DNA of 64,000 bases from Candidatus Gastranaerophilales bacterium HUM_9 (GCA_002103075.1 DABG01000018.1:248001-312000); one strand, 5' to 3'. Numbered from the stretch's first letter, positions 43,607-53,812 are shown. Notes: generated by a model from the sequence alone, not told the origin. A program made the numbers and translations.

Positions 43607-45085
43607 CTATGGATTTAACTTAATTAAATCATCATACATTCTATCAAAAATTTCGTCCCAGTTGCCGACTTCTTTTTGACGATACAATTTTACACTCTCA
43701 TACCAATCACATTTAGTTAAATCTAAATGCCATCTCCAATTATAGTTATAAGGTAACAGTATCCAACAAGGAATATTCATAGCACCTGCTAAATGTGCAA
43801 GCGAAGTATCGTTACAGATAACCAAGTCTAAATTTTGCAAAGCACCTGCCGTATCAGAAAAATTCTTAACTGTTTTTCCAATATCTACAATATCATAATC
43901 GTTTATGATTTTGTCTAAGTCCTCTGCACCCTCAAAAGTTTGGAACGAATAAAACTTAGTATTCTTTATTCCAAAAAGTTTTAAAAACGAAGTTATCTCA
44001 ATAACTCTGTCCATTTCATAGTGCGTATTTCCACGCCATTTTATGCCAATCTTGAACTTGTCATTATCAAAATATGTAGTTTTGTATCTCTCAATTTTTT
44101 CAGGCAAAGCCTTTAAATACCCCTCACGACCGATAAACATGTTTGTTTCATCAAGCCCCAAAACATAAGGCAAACTCAAAATAGGGATATGGTAATCAAA
44201 ATGCATTACTGATTCGTGGTCAAATAATCTCATAACATAGATATCCGGATAATTCTCTTGAAAAAGTTCAACTAATGGAACCTGTGGTTTGAAAATAAGT
44301 TTTTTACATTTCTTTTTAAGTAATGGCAAATATCTTGCAAACATCAAGACATCACCAAACCCTGCTTCATAATATGTATAAACGGTTTTATCAGAAATAT
44401 CTGTTTTACCGTCCCAGATTGGTGCGTTCTTTATCAAATTTGGATAAGTCGTTTGTTGCGTCATAATCGCACTTTGACGACATAACCTACTTTCAAAATA
44501 TTCTAATCCGTGTTTATAATCACGGTTTCTAAAATAAGTTATTCCAGTAAAATATCTTGTTTCCATATCATTTGGACAAAGTTCAACCGCTTTTTTATAA
44601 TACTTAATTGCTTTTTCAGGTTCTGAAAGATTGTTATAAATCAAACCCAAATTAAAATAGGAATCAGGGTTAGACGGAACAAGTTCAATCGCTTTTTCAT
44701 ACATTTTTATTGAGTTATCAAAATCTCCTGCATGCTTATATGCAGCTGCCATATTGAAAGTATAATTAAAACTTTCAGGCATATATTTTAACAACTCTTT
44801 ATATATCAAAATCGCTCTCGGTGCGTCTTCCATCTCAAGATAAACTTTTGCCAAATTCTCATAAAAATAAGGTTCAGGAGTAATTGCAAGTGCTCGTTTT
44901 ATAAATTCTTCTGCTCGACTAAGTCTAAACTTTTGAAGATTTATAATCCCCAAAAAGTTTAAAACTTCAGCATGCTCAGGGTTTTGTTCAACTATCTGAG
45001 TATACATAGTTTCTGCTTCATCAAGTTTTCCTTGCTTGTGAAGTTCAAATGCTTGTTTAAATAATTCTTTTTCGTCTGTTATCAT
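43607..45085 (-). CDS. TPR protein with a GT9-like glycosyltransferase domain
   Basis: 492 residues. About five tetratricopeptide repeats fill 1-205 (for example AEVLNFLGIINLQKFRLSRAEE, PDSYFNLGLIYNNLSEPEKA). The C-terminal 270 residues resemble ADP-heptose-type GT-B transferases (GFGDVLMFARYLPLL; DLVICNDTSLAHLAGAMNIP). Such TPR-glycosyltransferases often modify proteins or cell-surface glycans. Its ATG overlaps the helicase stop by one base, so the two are translated together, which is an unexpected pairing. Confidence 0.82.
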   Translation of the reverse strand: MITDEKELFKQAFELHKQGKLDEAETMYTQIVEQNPEHAEVLNFLGIINLQKFRLSRAEEFIKRALAITPEPYFYENLAKVYLEMEDAPRAILIYKELLKYMPESFNYTFNMAAAYKHAGDFDNSIKMYEKAIELVPSNPDSYFNLGLIYNNLSEPEKAIKYYKKAVELCPNDMETRYFTGITYFRNRDYKHGLEYFESRLCRQSAIMTQQTTYPNLIKNAPIWDGKTDISDKTVYTYYEAGFGDVLMFARYLPLLKKKCKKLIFKPQVPLVELFQENYPDIYVMRLFDHESVMHFDYHIPILSLPYVLGLDETNMFIGREGYLKALPEKIERYKTTYFDNDKFKIGIKWRGNTHYEMDRVIEITSFLKLFGIKNTKFYSFQTFEGAEDLDKIINDYDIVDIGKTVKNFSDTAGALQNLDLVICNDTSLAHLAGAMNIPCWILLPYNYNWRWHLDLTKCDWYESVKLYRQKEVGNWDEIFDRMYDDLIKLNP

Positions 45086-48000
45086 TATAAGTAATTTGTT
45101 ATCCTATTTACACAAGCCTCAGAAGATACTAACCACTCTCTATAAGAAAATCTACAAACTTTGAATCCGCAACGTTCAATGATAGCTTGTTTTTTCATAT
45201 TCTTCATAGAGGTTTTAGTATTGTCTGCAACACCGTCACATTCGATTACAAACTTGTTATTCACAACCAAATCTGCACTTACGCCACCAAGGTCAACCCC
45301 TGCTCTAACCTCATAACCTAATGTTCTCAAGGTTTCTGCAACTTCTCTTTCAAATGAGTTTTTATATGTGTTTTCATCAAGCTCGTGATTAACAATCTTT
45401 TCGTGTTTTTCTTCGTATTCCTTGATATATGAAACGTAGCTTCTGAATAGACCTTCAGGCAACTCTGAACAATCTCTTGAAACAAAGTTTATCATTTGTT
45501 TTTTAGCCCTTGTAATCGCAACATTAAACAAATTAGGTTTTTGCAAGAAAGTTATACTTTGAGGAAAACTGTTATTTGCAAACGCCCAAGAAATAAGGAT
45601 TATATCCCTTTCATCACCTTGGAATGTATGAGCTGTACCAATCTCAATTTGGTGTTTCTCCATCATATAGTCAGAAATAACTTTGCTAACTGAAATTTTT
45701 AACTGTTCAACCTGAGCTCTAAACGGTGAAATAATACCAATAGATACAGGATTATCTGGGTTTTCACGTTCATTATCCACGATAATTTCGTGCAAACGTT
45801 TAACTAACGCTTCAATCTCAGGCAAGTTTCTAGTTGCATCTGCATCAACCTTGCCATCTGGAACTTCTACTATCTCTAGTACTTTCTCATTAGGGTCATC
45901 TTTTTTCATTACTCTAATTCTATTGCCGTAAAATTCTTTGTTTGAGAAATTAATAATTGGTGGCAAACTTCTAAAATGTTCATCAAGAAGAACAGGCTTC
46001 ATAGAGTAATAATTTGCAATATCAAACATAGAGTTTGTTCTAAATCTCCACATAAGTTGATATCTGTCTGCAACCTCATATTTGCTCATAAAAGATTGTT
46101 CTTTTGCTGATTCCAAGAATGAAAGGTGTGGAAGTTGTTTGTCGTCACCTACAATTACCGCTTTCTTTGCACGATAAAGAATAGGAAAACAACTAGCAAT
46201 ATCACATTGAGAAGCCTCATCAATGATAGCCACATCAAACAACCCTGGTTTCATAGGCAAAGAACCTGAAACAGCATAAGTTGTAACACACCAACAAGGG
46301 AACGCTTCCAACAACGGTTTAAAATCTTCTGCTTCTAGCAATCTATTTTGAAGACTTTTCTTACGTTCAACCAAAGACTTTGAATGAACATACAATCTTT
46401 GACGTTTGGTTTGGTCACGCATAAGTCCTTTTAATGCGTTTCTACGTTTATTGATAAGTATATTTTTAACAAGTTTGTTTTGTTTTTTCTTTAATGTTCT
46501 TATTTTTTCAGTGATAACGTGAACATTACCAAGGTCTTGAATTTCTGCTTCGATATCTTTTGCTTTACAAATAATATCTGCCAATTCAAGTTCATCATTA
46601 AGTTTTAAAATATTCGCTTGAGTTGGTGTAAAATCACCAAGTCCAAGAAGTTTTTTCAACTTGTTTACAGAAGTGTAATTATTAACAGAAGCAAAAAATC
46701 CTGATTTTTTCAGGTTCTTTTCCATATCTTCTGAGATAGCTTTTACTGATTCTATTGTTTCTCTTGAAAGTTTTGACCTAATAAACTCTGATGCACCAGA
46801 CATTTTTTTCTTTTCGGCTGCTTCTTGTTTTACCTCAGTCCATTCTTTTTCAAGTTTAATTATTTTTTCTGCTTTATTCTCTAAATCTCTGATAGAATCC
46901 AATAAATCGTCCATGTCGGAAACATCAACTAAAACATTGCTCTCAACATCTTCATCAAGGTCAACTTTATTTGATAACAAGTCTTGAAGCTGATAACTAA
47001 GCTGTTTTTGGTAATTCAACCTACCAGCTCTCAAAGCTAAGTAAGGCGCACCAAGTTCATTAAGCCTATCAGCAACAACGTCAACAGCTTTGTCCATTCT
47101 TGAAGCAACAAGCACCGTTTTACCATTTGCAATCAAGTGAGCAACAAGGTTAACGATTGTTTGGGATTTACCAGTCCCTGGAGGACCATATACTGATACA
47201 AGTTTACTTGTTTCAATGTTTTCAATAACACTTGCTTGAGAATCACTCAAAGCTAAAGGTGTTATCGGATTGAAATGTTCATTCGTTTTTTGTGGGATTT
47301 GAACAGATTTTGATTGAATATACTCTTCATTTATCACATTCAAAACAGTTTCTCTGTACACTCCACTAGGTTTTTCAGCGATTTGAGTAAGCTCGTGAAG
47401 AACCCCTGCTGTCACAGATGGACGCTTTGTAAGGATTATCGCACATTGATTGGTTAGAGTAACTCTTTCAACTTTTGTATGTTTAACCGCTGTATATTCA
47501 TCTGACTCATCATCATTATCTGAATTGTCATCTGACTTTGAACTTGTTTCTTTTGAAATATTATCTTCATCAATATCATCAGAGTGGTCTAAAACTATAT
47601 TTATATCAGGGATTACTGATTTTAAAGTTGTTAAAAAGATTTCCATTTTTTCTTCTGTAATTGGAAGAGTTGGAACAACGTCTAATAACCCCTCTAAGAA
47701 AGACTCAGTTTCTTCTTCGTCACCTGTTTTTTTGATAAGTGACGCTAAAGCACCTGTGTTTAATGACAAAAACTCGTCTGTAAGCATACAGTTGATATTT
47801 ACACCATTACGTTCTAAACGACAAGGCATATATAATAATGGGGTCAAAAATTCTGATTTTTTTCTACTTTTTGGATTACCACCAACGAGGAACATATAAC
47901 CATAGATTAAATATTTTTCTTTTTGGTTAAGTTCGCTTTGAATCATAAGTTCAGTAATTTTGCTATCACTACCATCTAGTTTTAAGTATTCAATATCAGA

Positions 48001-48180
48001 TGTAAAAAGTTTATCATCATCTTTTAAGAATATCCATTTGTTATCTTTATCAGATTTTAGGTTTCTGAATGTTGAACTTTTAACTTCTTCACGCACACAA
48101 TCGTGAAGATATAATGATAATTTTTTAACAAAACTATTATTGAATGCTGAATTAATCGCTCTCGTCGCTTCTTGTAACAT
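45085..48180 (-). CDS. SF1 (UPF1-like) helicase fused to a C-terminal Vsr/DUF559-type nuclease
   Basis: 1031 residues. An uncharacterised N-terminal region of about 310 residues has an Asp/Ser-rich acidic linker near 205-240. The helicase core follows: Walker A YGPPGTGKSQT (about 331), Walker B DVAIIDEASQ (about 650), GDDKQLPHLSFL, and C-terminal motifs IGTAHTFQGDERD and NVAITRAKK. The tail, about 940-1031, has SADLVVNNKFVIECDG, a PD-(D/E)xK nuclease pattern of the Vsr-like kind. TGGAG precedes the ATG. Helicase-nuclease fusions occur in repair and in phage defence; which applies here is not known. Confidence 0.88.
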   Translation of the reverse strand: MLQEATRAINSAFNNSFVKKLSLYLHDCVREEVKSSTFRNLKSDKDNKWIFLKDDDKLFTSDIEYLKLDGSDSKITELMIQSELNQKEKYLIYGYMFLVGGNPKSRKKSEFLTPLLYMPCRLERNGVNINCMLTDEFLSLNTGALASLIKKTGDEEETESFLEGLLDVVPTLPITEEKMEIFLTTLKSVIPDINIVLDHSDDIDEDNISKETSSKSDDNSDNDDESDEYTAVKHTKVERVTLTNQCAIILTKRPSVTAGVLHELTQIAEKPSGVYRETVLNVINEEYIQSKSVQIPQKTNEHFNPITPLALSDSQASVIENIETSKLVSVYGPPGTGKSQTIVNLVAHLIANGKTVLVASRMDKAVDVVADRLNELGAPYLALRAGRLNYQKQLSYQLQDLLSNKVDLDEDVESNVLVDVSDMDDLLDSIRDLENKAEKIIKLEKEWTEVKQEAAEKKKMSGASEFIRSKLSRETIESVKAISEDMEKNLKKSGFFASVNNYTSVNKLKKLLGLGDFTPTQANILKLNDELELADIICKAKDIEAEIQDLGNVHVITEKIRTLKKKQNKLVKNILINKRRNALKGLMRDQTKRQRLYVHSKSLVERKKSLQNRLLEAEDFKPLLEAFPCWCVTTYAVSGSLPMKPGLFDVAIIDEASQCDIASCFPILYRAKKAVIVGDDKQLPHLSFLESAKEQSFMSKYEVADRYQLMWRFRTNSMFDIANYYSMKPVLLDEHFRSLPPIINFSNKEFYGNRIRVMKKDDPNEKVLEIVEVPDGKVDADATRNLPEIEALVKRLHEIIVDNERENPDNPVSIGIISPFRAQVEQLKISVSKVISDYMMEKHQIEIGTAHTFQGDERDIILISWAFANNSFPQSITFLQKPNLFNVAITRAKKQMINFVSRDCSELPEGLFRSYVSYIKEYEEKHEKIVNHELDENTYKNSFEREVAETLRTLGYEVRAGVDLGGVSADLVVNNKFVIECDGVADNTKTSMKNMKKQAIIERCGFKVCRFSYREWLVSSEACVNRITNYL

Positions 48181-48901
48181 AAATTAAGTACTCCAAATGT
48201 ATATAAATCAATTGTACCATAGATTAGGGAATAATGAAAATAGTCTGTCTATATTATTTGTTATTTATTCTTGTTTTTATTGAGCTAGAAACTTCAACTT
48301 ACTGTTTGTAAAATTATAAATAAGATATTTTTATTAAGTAAAATGGTTACAGGAATACTGAATAAAATTTTACTACTATCCATGATAATTTTAATCCGTC
48401 ATTGCGAAAATTTGCACCGCAAATTTGTGGCAATCCAGAATTCAACGGTTTTGAAATCACCTCAAGTGTCGTCCTGAACTTGATTCAAGACCCCTGCAAA
48501 CAAAAACCGTCATTCAGAGCGTGCAATTAATATCTTTTGAGGCAAGCGAAGAATCCCTGCGAACATATAAAGTATTTTTTAGTTAACTATTTTCTTTCTT
48601 TTCAGAGTTGCGAAGCCAAAAGAAAGAAAACAGTAGAAAAAGAAAGAAACGGCACGCTGAGTAGACACGAAAATATTAGCACTCAACCGTTGGAGCTCAT
48701 AACTCGAAATTCGTAATTTTATTTTAGTTATCGAATTTCTCAAACAAATTCGCTATCTGGGTTTCGTTTATGTTTTCGTATCTACTATGTTGTTTTCAAC
48801 AACAATTAAACTGTTCAATAAAATCAAATTAAATGTCTTAACTTTTTCCTTAATACTTATATATTGAAAAATAATCATCACTTCTCAAATACTAATTTTC
48901 A
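48181..48901. repeat. 720-base gene-free gap with repeat units and long inverted repeats
   Basis: No convincing gene. At 48380-48435 the CCATGATAATTTTAATCCGT unit runs into a hairpin ATTGC...AAATTTGC-ACC-GCAAATTT...GCAAT. At 48500-48560 there are pieces shared with the other mosaics (GTCATTCAGAGC, GAAGAATCCCTGCGAACAT). A perfect 13-base inverted repeat TTTTCTTTCTTTT / AAAAGAAAGAAAA with a 15-base spacer lies at about 48590-48631. The last 250 bases show no recognisable unit. Confidence 0.65.
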
Positions 48902-49504
48902 TTATTTGTTATTTTCTATATAAGTAAGTGTTGCTATAATTTCATCAGCTGTTTGTTTAGATAATTTATAAAAAATACTGTTTTTATTTGTATTTGAAAG
49001 CATGACTAACGAAATTAGCGGGTTTTGTAAATCATTTATTTGAAGCCTTATTGAAAGTTCAGAACATTTATTTTTGATTTTACTTCCACCTGCAACAGAA
49101 CCAATGACAGCACCTGCAAGACCAAATAACAAAGCACCCCCTGCAGCCATCATTCCTTTTCCTTGTATTTGTTGTTCACCATCTTCAAAAAGATTGAAAT
49201 TTATTAAATCTGAATATTTTATTTTCTTGAATTCACTTTTCTTAAGAGTTGTATTATAAGATATAATTGCGAATTGTTTATTGTTATCATCCACCAAGAA
49301 TCGAGTTAATTGATTGGTATTAACTTCAACAGAATTTGAATAAGTATGAATATCTATAGATTTACTTATATTGAAATTGTTCTCTGCAATAATGTTTTCA
49401 AAAATTTTTTCTGCTTGTTTTTTTGTTTCTTTTATTTGTTTTTGCTGTATTGTTACGGCAAAAATACAACCTACAATAATAATTAAAAGTATAAGTATAA
49501 GCAT
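48902..49504 (-). CDS. Membrane-anchored hypothetical protein
   Basis: 200 residues from the ATG at 49504, chosen because AAAGGAC lies 7 bases upstream; an in-frame ATG at 49528 would add MLKRKDVV. The N-terminal helix LILILLIIIVGCIFAV could be a signal anchor, or a lipobox (IVGC). A basic coiled segment follows, then a globular part and a glycine-rich hydrophobic segment GGALLFGLAGAVIGSVAGG in the middle. No known family; probably envelope-associated. Confidence 0.6.
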   Translation of the reverse strand: MLILILLIIIVGCIFAVTIQQKQIKETKKQAEKIFENIIAENNFNISKSIDIHTYSNSVEVNTNQLTRFLVDDNNKQFAIISYNTTLKKSEFKKIKYSDLINFNLFEDGEQQIQGKGMMAAGGALLFGLAGAVIGSVAGGSKIKNKCSELSIRLQINDLQNPLISLVMLSNTNKNSIFYKLSKQTADEIIATLTYIENNK

Positions 49505-49600
49505 AACTACGTCCTTTCTTTTAAGCATGTCTTATTTATCTGATTATATTGAACATGTCCAGTATTTCACTAATTATACAATCATTCACGATAACATTCC

Positions 49601-50698
49601 CTATGTAGCAAATCTAAAGTGAACCAAGTCGCCGTCTTGAACTACATATTCTTTACCCTCTAATCTGGTTACACCTTTTTCCTTACAAGCCACGTAAGAA
49701 CCAAGTTCTGCAAAATCCTTATAAGGTGTGATTTCTGCTCTAATAAATCCTCTTTCAAAATCAGTATGAATAACACCTGCTGCTTGAGGTGCTTTTGTAC
49801 CCTCTTTTATTGTCCAAGCGTGAACTTCTTTTTCACCAGCAGTAATGAATGTCAAAAGTTTCAACAAGCTATATACTGATTTAATCATCTTATCAATACC
49901 ACTTGTTTCTACACCCAAATCTGCCAAATACTCTTTTGCTTCATCTTTACCCAGTGCAACAAGTTCTTCCTCTATCTTTGCTGAAATAATTACCATTTGT
50001 GCGTTATGACTTTTTGCATATTCGTCAACCAATTCAGTATATTTATTTCCTGATTTCAAATCATCTTCTGACACGTTAGCACAATAAATAACTGGTTTTA
50101 CTGACATCAAATTCATCATCTTTATAATGTCTTGCTCTTCTTCGTCAAAATAATCTTCTGGGTTAATAAATGAACCTGCTGACAACAAGTCAGACAATTT
50201 TTTCAAAACTTTGTCCTCTAAAACTGCTTGTTTATCACCTGCTTTTACTTGTTTAAGAATTCTTGCCTCTCTTTTTTCTATAGATGCTAAATCTGCAAGT
50301 ACAAGTTCAGTATTAATAATCTCGATATCATCAATCGGGTCAACCTTGCCAGATACGTGAATAGTGTTTTCATCATCAAAACATCTAACAACCTGAATAA
50401 TAGCGTCAACCTCTCTAATATTATGCAAGAACTGGTTACCTAAACCCTCACCTTTACTTGCACCTTTTACAAGACCTGCAATATCTACAAATTCAATAGC
50501 TGTTGGGATTATCTCTTTTGTATTACATAACTTTGCTAACACTTCTAATCTTTCATCAGGAACAGTAACAACACCTACATTTGGCTCAATAGTACAAAAT
50601 GGGTAATTAGCACTCTGTGCGTTCATTGATGAAGTCAATGCATTAAACAATGTTGATTTTCCTACGTTTGGTAATCCAACTATACCAGCTCTTAACAT
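49601..50698 (-). CDS. ychF: Ribosome-associated ATPase YchF (OLA1 family)
   Basis: 365 residues. Obg-family G1 motif GLPNVGKST at residues 8-16, FVDIAGLVKGASKGEG, and the C-terminal TGS-like domain (EVHAWTIKEGTKAPQAAGVIHTDF). YchF binds ATP rather than GTP and associates with ribosomes. AAAGGAG precedes the ATG. Length is as expected. Confidence 0.96.
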   Translation of the reverse strand: MLRAGIVGLPNVGKSTLFNALTSSMNAQSANYPFCTIEPNVGVVTVPDERLEVLAKLCNTKEIIPTAIEFVDIAGLVKGASKGEGLGNQFLHNIREVDAIIQVVRCFDDENTIHVSGKVDPIDDIEIINTELVLADLASIEKREARILKQVKAGDKQAVLEDKVLKKLSDLLSAGSFINPEDYFDEEEQDIIKMMNLMSVKPVIYCANVSEDDLKSGNKYTELVDEYAKSHNAQMVIISAKIEEELVALGKDEAKEYLADLGVETSGIDKMIKSVYSLLKLLTFITAGEKEVHAWTIKEGTKAPQAAGVIHTDFERGFIRAEITPYKDFAELGSYVACKEKGVTRLEGKEYVVQDGDLVHFRFAT

Positions 50699-50844
50699 CT
50701 ATATTCTCCTTTGTTTTATTCTTGTTTAAATCAATTTATCCCTATTATACCTTGAATATAATTATTTTGAAATTTTATCAAATTCTTTATAAAAAACTTC
50801 TGAAATTATAAAATTGTTTTTAATATTTGTTGTATAATCAAACT

Positions 50845-52212
50845 ATGAATATTGAAAGTGTTGTAGATAGAATACGTGAAATAATTGATGACGAGAATTA
50901 CAAACAGTTAAAAGAAACTCTCGCCGAATTTCACGCTGCCGATTTAGTTGATATCTTTCAGGAGCTTTCTCCTAAAGAACGTCTTGCTTGTTTTAAACAA
51001 ATAGATGAAGAACTTGCTGCAGACACACTAGAATATTTACCACCACAACTTCAAGTAGAACTCTTGAGCGAAATTGATGAAGAACTAGCCTCAAGAATTA
51101 TTGCAAAAATGCCTCACGATGAAGTTGCCGACATTTTAGGCGATATGGAAGATGACGAAAGTCAATCATATCTTGATAAATTACCACTAAAGCTATCTTC
51201 TGAACTTAGAGAGTTGATGACCTACAACGAAGAGTCAGCAGGTGGTATCATGAACCCTATCGTTTTGACAGTTAACTCTGAATCCAACGTTAAAGACGTT
51301 CTTGATACAATCAGGTTTAAAGCAGAAGAAGATAATATGGAATTGTACTACGTTTATGTAGTAGACAACCAAAAACACTTATTAGGGGTTGTTTCACTTA
51401 GAAAACTTTTGACAGCACCAATAAAGCAAAAAATTACAGAAATAATGATTAAAGATATCGTAAAACTTCACGTTGATGATAGGCAAGACCACATCGCAGA
51501 AGATTTTATGAAATACCAATTTAATGCACTTCCAGTTGTTGATTTGTATAACAGACTAAAAGGAATCGTTACTTGGGACGACGTTCAAGATATCGTTGAA
51601 GAAGAAACCACAGAAGAAATCTACACATCTTCTGGTATCGCAACAGAACTTGTAGAAGATGAAGACGATATCCTTACAGGTAACATTTTTAATGCTGTAA
51701 AAGCACGTACACCTTGGTTATTCATCACACTTATCGGTGAATTTATAGCAGTTAATGTTGCAAACCATTTTGACCATACACTAAAAGTGTTCCCTATTGT
51801 TGCTATATTTATGCCACTTTTAGCAGGATTAGGTGGTAATATCGGTACTCAAAGTATTACACTTATTGTACGTGGTCTTTCAACAGGTCAAATTTCTTTG
51901 AAAAAAGGTGTTCACCATATTTTTAGAGAAACAGGTATAGGACTTCTTATTGGTATATTATTCGGAATGCTTGTTGCTCTAGTTACTTGTGGTTGGCAAC
52001 ATTCTATCGGATTAGGTGTTGTTGTTGGGCTTTCTATGACGATAAATATGATGTGTGCAACCCTTATCGGTACTTGTACACCATTCATACTTAAAAAGAT
52101 TAAGATTGACCCTGCTATAGCATCAGGACCTGTAATCGCTACAACTATTGATGTTATTGGATTATTTATTTATTTTACCTTAGCAACTCTTTATTTAATA
52201 CATCTAAAATAG
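50845..52212 (+). CDS. mgtE: Magnesium transporter MgtE
   Basis: 455 residues. An N-terminal helical regulatory domain (about 1-125), a pair of CBS domains (about 130-250, including NPIVLTVNSESNVKDVLD), a connecting helix and a C-terminal membrane domain of five helices with the conserved LIGEFIAVN and PLLAGLGGNIGTQS pore segments. The start at 50845 is an ATG; TATAAT at 50833-50838 ends 6 bases before it, so the mRNA looks leaderless, although no good -35 box is found. A TTG at 50827 lies upstream of that box. Confidence 0.94.
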   Translation: MNIESVVDRIREIIDDENYKQLKETLAEFHAADLVDIFQELSPKERLACFKQIDEELAADTLEYLPPQLQVELLSEIDEELASRIIAKMPHDEVADILGDMEDDESQSYLDKLPLKLSSELRELMTYNEESAGGIMNPIVLTVNSESNVKDVLDTIRFKAEEDNMELYYVYVVDNQKHLLGVVSLRKLLTAPIKQKITEIMIKDIVKLHVDDRQDHIAEDFMKYQFNALPVVDLYNRLKGIVTWDDVQDIVEEETTEEIYTSSGIATELVEDEDDILTGNIFNAVKARTPWLFITLIGEFIAVNVANHFDHTLKVFPIVAIFMPLLAGLGGNIGTQSITLIVRGLSTGQISLKKGVHHIFRETGIGLLIGILFGMLVALVTCGWQHSIGLGVVVGLSMTINMMCATLIGTCTPFILKKIKIDPAIASGPVIATTIDVIGLFIYFTLATLYLIHLK

Positions 52213-52213
52213 T

Positions 52214-52864
52214 TTATTTAAAGAAAGTTATATAAATATACAAAACCACTGTCAAAACAAGAATTGTTCCGCCAATAAAATTAAACTTGTTTTCTGATTT
52301 TGGATTTTCAAACCTGCTTGGATAAACGTATGCATTTGCTTGTGCTTTTTTCTTTTTATATAATTGCGTATTTTTTCTTGCTGTTTTTTTCTTTTCTAAA
52401 TATTTTTCTTTCAGTTTTCCCTTTGTTTTTTTATCACCCATAACAAGTGTTTCTTCAGAAAACTCAAGTTTTTCTATTTTTTTATTTCCACCATTCATAA
52501 CAGCATAATTTATAGCAACTTCAAATGCTCTTTTTATACAATCAAGTGCAATATTACCATCTTGTTTAACCTTTGAACCGTGAGCATAAGCATTTCCTTG
52601 CGATTTTAAAAAATACAAATCATTTATCAACTCACGTTGTCTAATATTTTTTGTATATAAATCTTGCAAAGTTGAAAGACATTCGTCAAAAGTGCTGTCA
52701 GGAATATATCTATCTGCAAGCAAATTTTTACATACATTTTCTGCAAACCTACGAATTTGTATAATACTTTGTTCAAAATATTCATCTCTGTATAGATTTT
52801 CAGCATCTGATATTATTTTATATAAATCTGAATCTATTTTTTCTAAAAAACTAAAATTTGACAT
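52214..52864 (-). CDS. DUF4145-like protein with C-terminal membrane anchor
   Basis: 216 residues. The N-terminal 100 residues (QSIIQIRRFAENVCKNLLAD, FLKSQGNAYAHGS) look like DUF4145, a HEPN-type helical domain also found at the start of type I restriction R subunits. A Lys-rich linker (KGKLKEKYLEKKKTARKN) and one membrane helix at the C-terminus (FIGGTILVLTVVLYIYIT) follow. Its end converges with mgtE one base apart. Role unknown; the HEPN-like fold suggests but does not prove nucleic-acid action. Confidence 0.7.
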   Translation of the reverse strand: MSNFSFLEKIDSDLYKIISDAENLYRDEYFEQSIIQIRRFAENVCKNLLADRYIPDSTFDECLSTLQDLYTKNIRQRELINDLYFLKSQGNAYAHGSKVKQDGNIALDCIKRAFEVAINYAVMNGGNKKIEKLEFSEETLVMGDKKTKGKLKEKYLEKKKTARKNTQLYKKKKAQANAYVYPSRFENPKSENKFNFIGGTILVLTVVLYIYITFFK

Positions 52865-52902
52865 AATTCCTTTCTGTATTCTTTATACTGTTGGACTTGT
52901 TC

Positions 52903-53115
52903 TTGTTGGGGTGGAAACCCCAACCTACAATATTAATGTCACCCTGAACTTGTTTCAGGGTCTTTCAAAAGTCTTCGCAGGGATTCTTCGCTTCGCTCTG
53001 AATGACAGTTAAGAATGTCGTCCAGAGAGTGCAACGACCTAAAAACCCCCCTGAACATACAAAATTGTTCCTCTAGATTGCCACGACTCAAAATACATTT
53101 GAGCCTCGCAATGAC
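52903..53115. repeat. Repeat mosaic between the DUF4145-like gene and deoC
   Basis: REP core at 52903-52929, then CACCCTGAACTTGTTTCAGG (52938-52957), GATTCTTCGCTTCGCTCTGA (52982-53001) and GATTGCCACGACTC...GAGCCTCGCAATGACG. Each piece can fold. No gene in the 260-base gap. Confidence 0.7.
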
Positions 53116-53124
53116 GATTTATAT

Positions 53125-53778
53125 CTATCCGTGATTAACAATCGCAATACCTGAACTTGTACCTAATCTATCAGCACCTGCTTCAATCATCGCCATCGCT
53201 TTTTCATAATCTCTTATTCCACCTGATGCTTTCACTTTTAATCCATGAGGCTTTACTGTTTCACTCATTAATTTTACATCTTCGACTTTTGCACCAACAC
53301 CATTTTTCACAAACCCTGTTGATGTCTTAACCAAATCTGCCCCTGCTTCTATACATAATTCACAAGCCTTTTTAATTTCTTCCGAAGTCAACAAATCTGT
53401 TTCTAAAATAACTTTTAAATTATGTTCTCCGCAGGCTCTTTTCACAGATGAAATATCGTTTTTTACGTAATCATAGTCTTTATCTTTTAATTTTGAAACA
53501 TTTATAACCATATCAATTTCATCTGCACCGTTTTCAATAGCATTTTTTGTTTCAAAAACTTTTGTTTCACTTGTTGTCGCACCTAATGGGAAACCAATTA
53601 CCGTAACAACTTTTACATTACTACCTTTTAAAAATTCTTTTGCTGATTTCACATAAGCAGGATTAACACAAACTCCAAAAAACTTATTATCAATAGCTTC
53701 TTGATACAACTTTTCAAAATCTTCTGATTTTGCGTCTTGTTTCAATAGAGTATGCTCTATGTAATCATTTATCGCCAT
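53125..53778 (-). CDS. deoC: Deoxyribose-phosphate aldolase
   Basis: 217 residues. TIM-barrel class I aldolase: Schiff-base Lys in LVKTSTGF, proton-relay Lys in VKASGGIRDYE, and the DEIDMVINVSKLKD segment. It splits deoxyribose-5-phosphate to acetaldehyde and glyceraldehyde-3-phosphate in deoxynucleoside catabolism. AAGGAGAG precedes the ATG. The BrkB-like gene follows downstream on the same strand only after 54790, so operon membership is uncertain. Confidence 0.96.
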   Translation of the reverse strand: MAINDYIEHTLLKQDAKSEDFEKLYQEAIDNKFFGVCVNPAYVKSAKEFLKGSNVKVVTVIGFPLGATTSETKVFETKNAIENGADEIDMVINVSKLKDKDYDYVKNDISSVKRACGEHNLKVILETDLLTSEEIKKACELCIEAGADLVKTSTGFVKNGVGAKVEDVKLMSETVKPHGLKVKASGGIRDYEKAMAMIEAGADRLGTSSGIAIVNHG

Positions 53779-53812
53779 AATTCTCTCCTTATCCTAATAT
53801 TTTAGGTATATA

